The position numbers and the translations under genes were made by a program. A DNA stretch of 64,000 bases from Roseococcus suduntuyensis (lineage in GTDB: Bacteria > Pseudomonadota > Alphaproteobacteria > Acetobacterales > Acetobacteraceae), in contig NZ_JACIDJ010000006.1 in assembly GCF_014196305.1 (NCBI RefSeq), positions 124,001 through 188,000 of the forward strand. The letters are read 5' to 3'. Positions 37,079-44,904 of the stretch are shown here, one piece after another; within the stretch, counting starts at the first letter, position 1, and each line of letters opens with the position of its first letter. The notes below the pieces were generated by a model. That model did not search any database and had not been told where the DNA came from. It saw nothing but the letters and a program-made list of their open reading frames with translations.

Positions 37079-39253
37079 TCAGCCGGCCAGGGCGGCGCGA
37101 ACCCGCTCCTGTGTGAAGGGAATGGCCGCGAGGCGCCTTCCCGTCGCGGCCATCACCGCGTTGGAGATGGCCGGCGCCACGGTGCCCAGGCCAAGCTCCG
37201 CCACCGGAAGCGGCACCTCGCCCCCGCCCACGAAGCGAACCTGCACCTCGGGCGTGTCGGGCGCGCGCAGCATTTCGTAGTCGGTGAAATTGCTCTGCTG
37301 CACGGCGCCGTCGCGGAAGGTGAGCCGTTCCGTCAGGGCGCTGGACACGCCCCAGAGCAGCGAGGATTCGATCTGCCGCATGGCGTTGCGCGGCTGGACC
37401 GCGAGGCCCACATCCGCGGCGCACCACAGGCGCAGCACCCGCAGCGTGCCGGCCGCGCGATCCACCGCCACCTCGGCCACCGTGGCGGCCAGCGCCTCGC
37501 CCAGCTGCGGCAGGCCGAGCTTGGAAAAACCAATGCCCAGATGCGTGCCGGCACGCGGGCGGCTCCATTCCGCCATGGCGCCCGCCGCCTCGACCACCGC
37601 GCGCGCCCGCGCGTCGCGCAGCAGCGCGAGGCGATAGGCCAGCGGGTCGGTGCCCGCCTGCCGCGCCAAGTCGTCCACCACCGCCTCGACCGCGAAGGCG
37701 TTCGGCCCCGCGCCGATGCCGCGCCAGGGCGCCGTCCGCACCCCGTGTTCCCGGTAGAGGTGCTGCGTCACCGTCGCCGGCACGTCGTAATGCGCGACAT
37801 TGGCGTGGTAGGTGACGATGTGGTCCACGCCGCGCTGCGCCTCCAGCCGCGCGCGGCCATAGAGCTGGGGCACCACGAGGTCCGAGGCCAGGCGGTGGCG
37901 CCAGGCGGTGATCCGCCCCGCCGCATCCAGCCCCACCTCGATGCGGTGCGCCGTCATGGGCCGGACATGGGCATTGGCCATGTCGTCCTCGCGCATCGCC
38001 ATCACCTTCACGGGGCGGCCCACGGCGCGCGCGACATGCACCGCCTCGACCGCATAGTCGATGGCCGCGCGCCGGCCGAAGCCGCCGCCCATGGTGAGCA
38101 TATGGACCGTCACCCGCTCCGCCGGGATGCCGAGGATGCGCGCCGCCTCGTCACGCACCAGGCTTGGCCATTGGGTGCCGGCCCAGATCTCGACGCCGCC
38201 CTCCGTCACCGAGGCCACGCAGGTCAGCGGCTCCATCTGGCCGTGATAGACATAGTCGGAGGTGAATTCCGCGCTGTGGACGCGCGCCGCACCAGCCAGG
38301 GCCTGCTCCGGCTCGCTGGTGCGAAGGACCTGAACGCCGGGCTTCGTGGCGTCGCGCACGTCCTCGAGGTAGGAGGTCAGCGCCGCCTCGGAATCATGCG
38401 CCGCACCCTCGCCGGGCGACCATTGCACGGAGAGCTCCCGCCGCGCGGCCAGCACCGCCTCCACCCGCTCGCCCACGATGGCGACACCCTGGTCAAGCGG
38501 CAGCACATGGGTGATGCCAGGCCGACCCAGCAGCGCCGCCCCATTGTGCGAGACGGGTCGCGCGCCGAGCCCTGGCGAGCGCGCCACGGTCGCGTGCAGC
38601 ATCCCAGGCAGGCGCACATCCATGGCGAAGAGGGTTTGCCCCCGCGCCTTGGCCGGCACGTCGAAGCGCGCCACATCGCGCCCGATCAGGCGAAAGGCGG
38701 AGACGGGCTTCAGCGCGGCGGGCGTGATCTCGGGCAGGGTGGCAGGGGCGCGCGCGAAACCGGCCACCTCGCCATAGCTCATGCGGCGGCCGGAGGCGGC
38801 ATGGACCACGGTGCTGGGCTCGGTCGAGAGCTGCTCCACCGGCACGCCCCAGCGCGCCGCCACCGCGTCCAGCAGCACGCGCCGCGCCTGCGCGCCCGCC
38901 ATGCGCAGCGGCATCCAGTATCCACGGACCGACAGGCTCGCCACCACGAACTGGCTGCGGAAGATGGGGCTGTCATAGGCCGCGCGCACCGGCGCCGTCT
39001 CGATGCGGACCTTCTCCCAGTCGGCGTCGAGTTCCTCCGCGACGATCAGCGGCAGGGCGGTGTTGGTGCCCTGGCCCATCTCGGGCACCGGGGCCTGGAT
39101 GGTGATGGTCCCGTCGGGCGCGATGGCCACATAGGCGTTGAGCGGCCCCGTGCCGGGCTGCGCCGCCGCGCCCTCGCCGGCCGTGAAGGTGAAGGTGAAG
39201 GCCAGGCCGCCGGCCAGCACGCCGCGGCGGGTGAGGGTGGTGCCGGTGCTCAT
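37079..39253 (-). CDS. Molybdenum hydroxylase large subunit, isoquinoline 1-oxidoreductase (IorB) type
   Basis: A 724-residue molybdopterin-cytosine-dinucleotide-binding subunit of the xanthine dehydrogenase superfamily, IorB branch. The N-terminus LTRRGVLAGGLAFTFTFTAG is a twin-arginine signal, so the enzyme acts in the periplasm. Cofactor motifs include VPEMGQGTNTALPLIVAEEL, LTMGGGFGRRAAIDYAVEAV and WRGIGAGPNAFAVEA; the C-terminal ELGLGTVAPAISNAV region is where the active-site Glu normally lies. The usual substrates are N-heterocycles or aldehydes. The start ATG 39253 follows the iron-sulfur subunit stop by one base. No cytochrome c third subunit or XdhC-type maturation gene is adjacent. 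Confidence 0.9.
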   Translation of the reverse strand: MSTGTTLTRRGVLAGGLAFTFTFTAGEGAAAQPGTGPLNAYVAIAPDGTITIQAPVPEMGQGTNTALPLIVAEELDADWEKVRIETAPVRAAYDSPIFRSQFVVASLSVRGYWMPLRMAGAQARRVLLDAVAARWGVPVEQLSTEPSTVVHAASGRRMSYGEVAGFARAPATLPEITPAALKPVSAFRLIGRDVARFDVPAKARGQTLFAMDVRLPGMLHATVARSPGLGARPVSHNGAALLGRPGITHVLPLDQGVAIVGERVEAVLAARRELSVQWSPGEGAAHDSEAALTSYLEDVRDATKPGVQVLRTSEPEQALAGAARVHSAEFTSDYVYHGQMEPLTCVASVTEGGVEIWAGTQWPSLVRDEAARILGIPAERVTVHMLTMGGGFGRRAAIDYAVEAVHVARAVGRPVKVMAMREDDMANAHVRPMTAHRIEVGLDAAGRITAWRHRLASDLVVPQLYGRARLEAQRGVDHIVTYHANVAHYDVPATVTQHLYREHGVRTAPWRGIGAGPNAFAVEAVVDDLARQAGTDPLAYRLALLRDARARAVVEAAGAMAEWSRPRAGTHLGIGFSKLGLPQLGEALAATVAEVAVDRAAGTLRVLRLWCAADVGLAVQPRNAMRQIESSLLWGVSSALTERLTFRDGAVQQSNFTDYEMLRAPDTPEVQVRFVGGGEVPLPVAELGLGTVAPAISNAVMAATGRRLAAIPFTQERVRAALAG

Positions 39254-39254
39254 C

Positions 39255-39707
39255 TCACGCCTCCCGCGCCGCGTGCTGGATGGCGTCCACCACCTGGTTG
39301 TAGGTCGCGCAGCGGCAGAGATTGCCTTGCATGTGCTCCAGGATTTCCTCGCGGCTGGGCCGCGGGCTGCGCGCCAGGAGTGTGGCGGCCTGCATGATCT
39401 GCCCGGTCTGGCAGTAGCCGCATTGCGGCGTCTGCACCGCGACCCAGGCGCGCACCAGCGGGTTCTCGGCGCCGCCGGGCAGGCCTTCGATGGTGGTGAC
39501 CGGCCGACCCGCGACCTCACCCACCGGGACCGAGCAGGCCCGCACGGCCTCGCCGTCCAGGTGCACCGTGCAGGCGCCGCAGGCCGCGACCCCGCAGCCA
39601 TATTTGGTGCCGGTCAGGCCCAGATGCTCGCGCAGCACCCAGAGCAGTGGCGTGTCAGGCGCCGCTTCGACTGTTACCGCACGCGCGTTGACGTTGAGCG
39701 GGATCAT
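39255..39707 (-). CDS. Molybdenum hydroxylase (2Fe-2S) small subunit, IorA type
   Basis: A 150-residue iron-sulfur subunit partnering the large molybdenum subunit downstream. The plant-ferredoxin-like first cluster is bound by the cysteines in [16 protein letters not shown] and the later RACSVPV. The second, helical cluster is bound by [10 protein letters not shown] and LCRCATY. It passes electrons from the molybdenum centre to an outside acceptor, since this family has no FAD subunit. It has no signal of its own and is presumably exported with the twin-arginine large subunit. Another orphan Bug receptor lies upstream on the same strand and may bring in the substrate (inference). Confidence 0.93.
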   Translation of the reverse strand: MIPLNVNARAVTVEAAPDTPLLWVLREHLGLTGTKYGCGVAACGACTVHLDGEAVRACSVPVGEVAGRPVTTIEGLPGGAENPLVRAWVAVQTPQCGYCQTGQIMQAATLLARSPRPSREEILEHMQGNLCRCATYNQVVDAIQHAAREA

Positions 39708-39743
39708 GAACGGCTTCCTCTGCCTGTCTCGGGTTGGGTGGCG

Positions 39744-40730
39744 TCAGTCCATGGAGGCGCCGGTCTCGCGCACGAGCCGGCCCCATTTCTCGCTCTCCGC
39801 GCGGGCGAAGGCGGCGAAATCCTCGGGCGTGCCGCCACGCACGATGGCGCCCTGGCTGGCCAACAGTTCACGCACATCCGGCAGGTTCAGGATGCGGTCC
39901 ACCTCGGCCGAGAGGCGCCGCACGCGGTCGGGCGGCGTGGCCGCATGGGTGCACAGGCTCATCCAGGTGGCGGAAAGCAGTTCCGGCACGCCCTGCTCGG
40001 CCGTGGTCGGCACGTCGGGCAGCAGCGCGAGGCGCGTGGGGTGGGCGACCGCGATGGCCTTCAGCCGGTTGTCGCGCACGAAGGGCGCCGCGGAGACGGC
40101 GGCATCCCACATCGCCATGGTGTGCCCTGAGACCAGCGAGGTCAGGGCGGGGGCCGAGCCACCGAAGGGCACATGGGTCGGGTTGCCGCCCTGTCCCATT
40201 GCGCGCGTCATCGCGATGGTGAGGTGGGAGGGCGTGCCAATGCCGGCCGAGGCATGCGCCAGCGCATCGCCCTGCCCCCGCGACAGGGCCAGGAACTCCT
40301 GCAGGGTGTTGGCCGGCAGCGAGGGATGCGCCACCAGCACCAGCGGAATGACGCTGATCAGCGAAGCGAAGGCGAAGTCCCGGAAGGGATCATAGGGCAG
40401 GCGCCGGTAGAGGTGCGGGTTGATGGCGATGGGGCCCGAAGGGGTCGCGTAGACCGTATGGCCATCAGCTGGTGCCTGCAGGAAGGCCTGGGCGGCGACG
40501 ATGCCGTTGGCGCCGGGGCGGTTTTCCACGACCACCCCCTGGCCCCAACGCTCCGACAGCCGCTGGGCCACCAGGCGCGCCTGCGCATCGGCCGAACCGC
40601 CGGCCGAGACCGGCACGAAGAAGCGCATCGGGCGGCTGGGAAAGGCATCGGTCTGGGCCTTGGCCGAGGAGAAGGGCAGGGCGGGAAATCCGAGCAGCGC
40701 CAACCCGGCCCGGCGGGAGATCGCGGCCAC
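39744..40730 (-). CDS. Bug/TctC-type substrate-binding protein
   Basis: A 328-residue periplasmic binding protein of the Bug family. The GTG at 40730 is chosen because it gives a signal peptide, AAISRRAGLALLGFPALPFSSAKAQ, of normal length; longer frames add unrelated residues. Family marks are MRFFVPVSAGGSADAQARLVA, VENRPGANGIVAAQ, ASAGIGTPSHL, HVPFGGSAPALTSLVSG and LPDVPTTAEQG. No transporter membrane genes are present. It lies upstream of the molybdenum hydroxylase genes on the same strand, 36 bp from the small subunit, which suggests co-transcription and a shared substrate. Confidence 0.9.
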   Translation of the reverse strand: MAAISRRAGLALLGFPALPFSSAKAQTDAFPSRPMRFFVPVSAGGSADAQARLVAQRLSERWGQGVVVENRPGANGIVAAQAFLQAPADGHTVYATPSGPIAINPHLYRRLPYDPFRDFAFASLISVIPLVLVAHPSLPANTLQEFLALSRGQGDALAHASAGIGTPSHLTIAMTRAMGQGGNPTHVPFGGSAPALTSLVSGHTMAMWDAAVSAAPFVRDNRLKAIAVAHPTRLALLPDVPTTAEQGVPELLSATWMSLCTHAATPPDRVRRLSAEVDRILNLPDVRELLASQGAIVRGGTPEDFAAFARAESEKWGRLVRETGASMD

Positions 40731-40950
40731 AGGCCCGGCGCCGACGTGGGGGGCTGTGGTTGACGCGGCGGTCAAGGCTGCCTGGCCTTCACGCCATGGG
40801 GGCGCCACGGCCCGCGCCCGCGCGCGGGAGATGTGGACAGGGTGCTTGTATGCACGCTTGGCCTCACTTTCTTGGACAGTCTACATCTGCACAGGTCACG
40901 TTTCCCGGTCGATGCACCAATCAACACAAAACTTGGATTTTCTGTTGAAC

Positions 40951-40966
40951 ACGCATGGTTATGCGT
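40951..40966. promoter_or_regulatory. Inverted repeat upstream of vanA
   Basis: ACGCAT (40951-40956) and ATGCGT (40961-40966) form a perfect inverted repeat around GGTT, within the AT-richer 289-bp gap between the Bug gene and vanA. A candidate operator for the GntR protein encoded just downstream, or a promoter-proximal dyad. No clear -10 element was found. Confidence 0.4.
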
Positions 40967-40992
40967 AGCGGCTTGCTCAGCAGTGACTCAGG

Positions 40993-41002
40993 CTGTATAC
41001 AG
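40993..41002. promoter_or_regulatory. CTGTATACAG palindrome upstream of vanA
   Basis: A perfect 10-bp palindrome with the GT-N-AC core typical of GntR/FCD-family operators, 26-27 bp upstream of the vanA start region. The GntR gene between vanA and vanB is the obvious candidate to bind it. Position close to the start codon fits repression. Confidence 0.5.
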
Positions 41003-41019
41003 GTTGCATCACATGATGG

Positions 41020-42081
41020 ATGTCAGTGATGGACGCTCCACCCGCTTTTCCGCTGAACGCCTGGTATGCCGCCGCCTGGGATCATGAGGTCGGGCGGGAG
41101 TTGCTCCCGCGCACCATCTGCGGCCGCAAGCTGGTGCTCTACCGGACCACGGAGGGCGGCGCCGTGGCGCTGCTCGACGCCTGCTGGCATCGGCTGCTGC
41201 CTCTCTCCATGGGGCGCCTGCGCGGGGATGAGGTGCAATGCGCCTATCATGGCCTGCGCTTCGACGCGCGCGGCCGCTGCACCCACATGCCGTCCCAGGA
41301 GACCATCAACCCCGCTGCGCGCGTGCGAAGCTTCCCGGTGGTCGAGCGGCATCGCTTCATCTGGGTCTGGCCTGGCGATCCCGCCCTGGCCGACCCCGCG
41401 CTGGTGCCCGACCTGCACTGGAATGACGATCCCGCCTGGGCGGGCGATGGTGGGCTGATCCACGCCCGCTGCGACTATCGCCTGCTGGTGGACAATTTGA
41501 TGGACCTGACGCACGAGACCTTCATCCACGCCGACAGCATCGGCGACGACCATGTGGCCGAGGCCCCTTTCGAGGTGACGCATGGCGAGCGCACCGCGAC
41601 CGTGACGCGCTGGATGATCGACATCGAACCACCGCCCTTCTGGCGCCAGCAATTCGGGCGGCCCGGGCGGGTGGACCGCTGGCAGATCATCCGCTTCGAG
41701 GCCCCCTGCACGGTCGCCATTGACGTGGGCGTCGCCGCCACCGGCACCGGTGCGCCGCAGGGCGACCGCGGGCAGGGCGTCAGCATGGTGGTGATCAACA
41801 CCATCACCCCCGCGACCGACGGCACCTGCCATTACTTCTGGGCCAATGCGCGCGACTACCGCCTGCACGAACAGCTGGTCACCACCCAGATCAAGCAGGG
41901 CGTGGCACGCATCTTCGCGCAGGACGAGGCCATCGTTGAAGCGCAGCAGCGCGCCATCGAGGAGAACCCGGGCCACGTCTTCTACAACCTGAACATTGAT
42001 GCCGGCTCCATGTGGGCGCGTCGCATCATCGACCGCATGGTGGCCGCGGAACACGCGCCCCACAGCATGGCGGCGGAGTGA
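41020..42081 (+). CDS. vanA: Vanillate O-demethylase oxygenase subunit
   Basis: This Rieske non-heme iron oxygenase removes the methyl group from vanillate, giving protocatechuate and formaldehyde. The 353-residue protein has Rieske ligands in DACWHRLLPLS (Cys, His) and QCAYHGLRF (Cys, His). Its mononuclear iron site is in NLMDLTHETFIHAD (the N-x2-D-x2-H-x4-H pattern). The N-terminal FPLNAWYAAAWDHEVG is typical of VanA. ATG 41020 is used; an in-frame ATG at 41029 (MDAPPAF) is equally possible. The GntR gene follows after one base and vanB after that, so the operon is vanA-gntR-vanB. Confidence 0.92.
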   Translation: MSVMDAPPAFPLNAWYAAAWDHEVGRELLPRTICGRKLVLYRTTEGGAVALLDACWHRLLPLSMGRLRGDEVQCAYHGLRFDARGRCTHMPSQETINPAARVRSFPVVERHRFIWVWPGDPALADPALVPDLHWNDDPAWAGDGGLIHARCDYRLLVDNLMDLTHETFIHADSIGDDHVAEAPFEVTHGERTATVTRWMIDIEPPPFWRQQFGRPGRVDRWQIIRFEAPCTVAIDVGVAATGTGAPQGDRGQGVSMVVINTITPATDGTCHYFWANARDYRLHEQLVTTQIKQGVARIFAQDEAIVEAQQRAIEENPGHVFYNLNIDAGSMWARRIIDRMVAAEHAPHSMAAE

Positions 42082-42082
42082 C

Positions 42083-42808
42083 ATGTCCCAGACCCTTTCC
42101 GCCCAGCTCCGTCTCCGCGACCTGATCCTCAGCGGCGAGTTGCAGCCTGGCGAGCGCCTGTCCGAACCCTCCGTCGCCGAGCGTCTCGGCGCCTCGCGCA
42201 CCCCGGTGCGGGCCGCCCTCGTGCGTCTCGCCGAGGAAGGGCTGGTGAAAGCCATCCCCTCCGGTGGCTTCGCCGTGAACTCCTTCGCCGAGGAGGAGAT
42301 CCATGACGCGATCGAGCTGCGCGGCACGCTGGAAGGCCATGCCGCGCGCCTGGCCGCCGAGCGCGGTGCCCCCGGCGGCACGCTCGCCGAGATGCGGCGC
42401 CTGCTGGTGCGGATGGACGAGGCCACCACGCCCCCCATCAGCGAGGACGGCTTCACCGACTATGTGGCGCTCAACGCGCATTTCCATGAATTGCTGGTGG
42501 AGGCGGCGGGCAGCGCGGTCGTGGCACGACAGATCGGCCGCGTGGTGGCGCTGCCCTTCGCCTCGCCCTCGGGCTTCGTGCTGGCCCAGGCGGTCCTGCC
42601 CGCCTCCCAGCGCGTGCTGGTGGTGGCGCAGGAGCATCACCGCGCCGTGGTGGAGGCCATCGAGCACCGCGAGGCCGCGCGCGCGGAGGCGCTGATGCGC
42701 GAACATGCCCGCCTCGCCCGCCGCAACCTCGAACTCGTGCTGCATGACCAGGATTCGCTGCGCCTGGTGCGGGGCGGCGTGCTGATCCGCCGGCGCGGCT
42801 GGGCCTGA
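42083..42808 (+). CDS. GntR family regulator (FCD type), VanR-like
   Basis: A 241-residue regulator. The N-terminal GntR winged helix is seen in LRLRDLILSGELQPGERLSEPSVAERLGASRTPVRAAL (residues about 8-47), and the C-terminal FCD ligand domain has the metal-site residues in [31 protein letters not shown] and EHHRAVVEAIEHRE. GntR/FCD proteins repress vanAB in several proteobacteria, with vanillate as inducer; the position between vanA and vanB supports that here. It starts one base after the vanA stop. The palindrome CTGTATACAG upstream of vanA is its likely site. Confidence 0.9.
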   Translation: MSQTLSAQLRLRDLILSGELQPGERLSEPSVAERLGASRTPVRAALVRLAEEGLVKAIPSGGFAVNSFAEEEIHDAIELRGTLEGHAARLAAERGAPGGTLAEMRRLLVRMDEATTPPISEDGFTDYVALNAHFHELLVEAAGSAVVARQIGRVVALPFASPSGFVLAQAVLPASQRVLVVAQEHHRAVVEAIEHREAARAEALMREHARLARRNLELVLHDQDSLRLVRGGVLIRRRGWA

Positions 42809-42813
42809 CCGCC

Positions 42814-43827
42814 ATGGAGCGCGACGACCGCTGGACCACGGCGACCTTGCGCGGCACGCGCCTGCTCGCCCCCTCGATCCGTGAGTTCACGCTGGTGCCG
42901 GATGACGGGGCCACGGCCTATCCCACGGGCGCGCATCTTTGCGTGCGCCTCGACATCGGCGGGCGGCCGGCGCTGCGTCACTACTCGCTGGTCGGCGCGG
43001 GGCCCCGGGACGGCGCCTGGCGGATCGCGGTACAGCTCGCGGCGGAGGGCCGTGGCGGCTCGCGCGCGATGTGGGCGCTGGAGCCTGGCGCGCGCCTTCC
43101 CATCTCACACCCGCGCAGCCATTTCGAGCTGGCGGCGGGCGCGGCAGAGGTGCTGTTGCTCGCGGGCGGCATCGGCGTCACCCCGCTGGTCGGCATGGCC
43201 GAGGCGCTGGCCCGACGCGGTGCGCGCGTCCGCATGGTCTATGCCGGGCGGTCGCACGCTTCCATGGCCTATCTCGATGAACTCGCGGCGCTGCTCGGCC
43301 CCGCGTTGACGGTGCGGGCGGAGGATGAGGACGGCCGGCCGGACCTGGACGCGATCTTCGCGGGCCTCGCCCCGGATGCGGAGGCCTATGTCTGCGGCCC
43401 CATCGGCCTGCTGACGGCCGCCCGCCGCGCCTGGGCCGCTGCGGGGAGGCCGGCGGCGAGGCTGGTGTTCGAGACCTTCGGCTCCTCCGGCCAGGCCGCG
43501 GCCAGTGATTTCCTCGTCCGCATCCCCCGCGTCGGGCGCGAGGTGATCGTGCCCGCCGGGGCCAGCATGCTGGAAGCACTGGAGGCCGCGGGGGTCGGCG
43601 TGCTGTCCGATTGCCGGCGCGGCGAGTGCGGGCTTTGCGCGCTCGACGTGCTGGCGGTGGAGGGGCGCGTGGACCACTGCGACGTGTTCTTTTCGGAGCG
43701 CCAGCACCTGGAAAACCGGCGGATCTGCGCCTGCGTCTCGCGCGTCGCGGGCGGTGCGATCACCATCGATCCGCCCTGGCGCGGCGATGGGCGCCTGACG
43801 CCGGGGGCGGAGGGGAAAGGCGCATAG
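42814..43827 (+). CDS. vanB: Vanillate O-demethylase reductase subunit
   Basis: This reductase supplies electrons from NAD(P)H to VanA. The 337-residue protein has a flavin-binding ferredoxin-reductase domain (RHYSLVG for the flavin), an NAD domain (LLAGGIGVTPLVGMAEAL and AYVCGPIGLL) and a C-terminal plant-type [2Fe-2S] domain with cysteines in SDCRRGECGLCALDVL and RRICACVSR. This is the class IA phthalate-dioxygenase-reductase order. The start is ATG 42814, five bases after the GntR stop. With vanA it converts vanillate from the ferulate branch to protocatechuate for PcaGH. Confidence 0.93.
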   Translation: MERDDRWTTATLRGTRLLAPSIREFTLVPDDGATAYPTGAHLCVRLDIGGRPALRHYSLVGAGPRDGAWRIAVQLAAEGRGGSRAMWALEPGARLPISHPRSHFELAAGAAEVLLLAGGIGVTPLVGMAEALARRGARVRMVYAGRSHASMAYLDELAALLGPALTVRAEDEDGRPDLDAIFAGLAPDAEAYVCGPIGLLTAARRAWAAAGRPAARLVFETFGSSGQAAASDFLVRIPRVGREVIVPAGASMLEALEAAGVGVLSDCRRGECGLCALDVLAVEGRVDHCDVFFSERQHLENRRICACVSRVAGGAITIDPPWRGDGRLTPGAEGKGA

Positions 43828-43861
43828 CCCCGGGCGGGCGCCCAGGCTCAGCAGGTAAGGA

Positions 43862-44776
43862 TCAGCTCACCTCCACGCGCGGAATGGAACCGGTCTTCTC
43901 CTCCGGGGCGGGTTTCGTCTGCTCGATGTCACCCTTGCCGAGGTTGCGGGCGCGATAGCGCGCGGCGTTCAGCGCGGCCCCGATCAGGATGAAATAGACG
44001 CCCAGGTAGAACCAGGTCAGCAGCACGACCACGGCGCCCAGCGTCCCGTAGACCGCGTCATAGCTGACGAAGCGGCCCAGGTAGAAGGAGAACAGCACCG
44101 AGGCGCCGGTCCAGAGCAGCGTGGCCAGCACCGCGCCCGGCGAGAAGAGGTGCCAGTTGGGCGGCGGCTTGGGTGGGCCGAAGCGGTAGAGCGTCGAGAT
44201 GGACAGCAGCACCGAGATGAAGAGGAACCCCTGCGACACCAGGCGCGGGAACCAGGCCTCCTCCTCCGGCACGCCCAGGATGCCCAGCACGGTCGGCAGT
44301 GCCACCAGCACGCCCAGGCCCACCACGACGGCCAGGATGGCGCCCAGCGTCAGCATCAGCGCGGTCAGGTAGAAGGCGACGAAGCCGCGCTGCTCGGTGT
44401 CGGCGCGGGCCAGCGGCAGGGCGCCCAGCAGCGCGCGCACCCCGGCGGAGGAACTCCAGAGCGCGATGCCCAGGCTGATAGCGGCCGAGAAGCCGAGCTG
44501 CCCGCGGGGCGCCGTGACCAATTGCCGCACCCGCTCCGCGATCAGCTCCATCACATCCTCGGGCAGCACGCGCTGGAGCAGCTGGAGCTGCGGTTCGATG
44601 GTGTAGATGTCGAACCACAGCCCGTAGAAGGAAATGGTCAGCGACAGCGCCGGGAACAGCGCGAACAGCGCATAGAAGGCGCAGCCGGCCGAGACGAGGG
44701 AGATCTGGTCCGAGGTCAGCACCGCCCAGGTTTCGGCGAGCGCCTGGCGAGGTGTGTGGAAGCGTGACGGCATCAT
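43862..44776 (-). CDS. YihY/UPF0761 family inner membrane protein
   Basis: A 304-residue protein of the YihY family, once mislabelled ribonuclease BN; function unknown. Marks are the N-terminal ISLVSAGCAFYALFALFPAL and the C-terminal SYDAVYGTLGAVVVLLTWFYLGVYFILIGAALNA, with six probable membrane helices in total. The tail (EQTKPAPEEKTGSIPRVEVS) is hydrophilic. The start MMPSRFHTP at 44776 is preferred; upstream residues lack family similarity. The gene is divergent from the gamma-glutamyltransferase (128 bp) and convergent with vanB. Confidence 0.88.
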   Translation of the reverse strand: MMPSRFHTPRQALAETWAVLTSDQISLVSAGCAFYALFALFPALSLTISFYGLWFDIYTIEPQLQLLQRVLPEDVMELIAERVRQLVTAPRGQLGFSAAISLGIALWSSSAGVRALLGALPLARADTEQRGFVAFYLTALMLTLGAILAVVVGLGVLVALPTVLGILGVPEEEAWFPRLVSQGFLFISVLLSISTLYRFGPPKPPPNWHLFSPGAVLATLLWTGASVLFSFYLGRFVSYDAVYGTLGAVVVLLTWFYLGVYFILIGAALNAARYRARNLGKGDIEQTKPAPEEKTGSIPRVEVS

Positions 44777-44904
44777 AGATCCTGGTCGTCGCGGTTGCGC
44801 GCTTCTGCCCTGAGACAACGCCCGATGGCCCGCTCTCGTTGCAGCGGGGGCTGGCGCCACGGACAGGCGCGCTTAACCTGCGGCACCTTCAGAGGAATGC
44901 CGCC

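Noticed and set aside
43862-44776. Ribonuclease BN label for the YihY-type protein
   Set aside because: The name comes from an old misassignment; the protein is a polytopic membrane protein without nuclease motifs.
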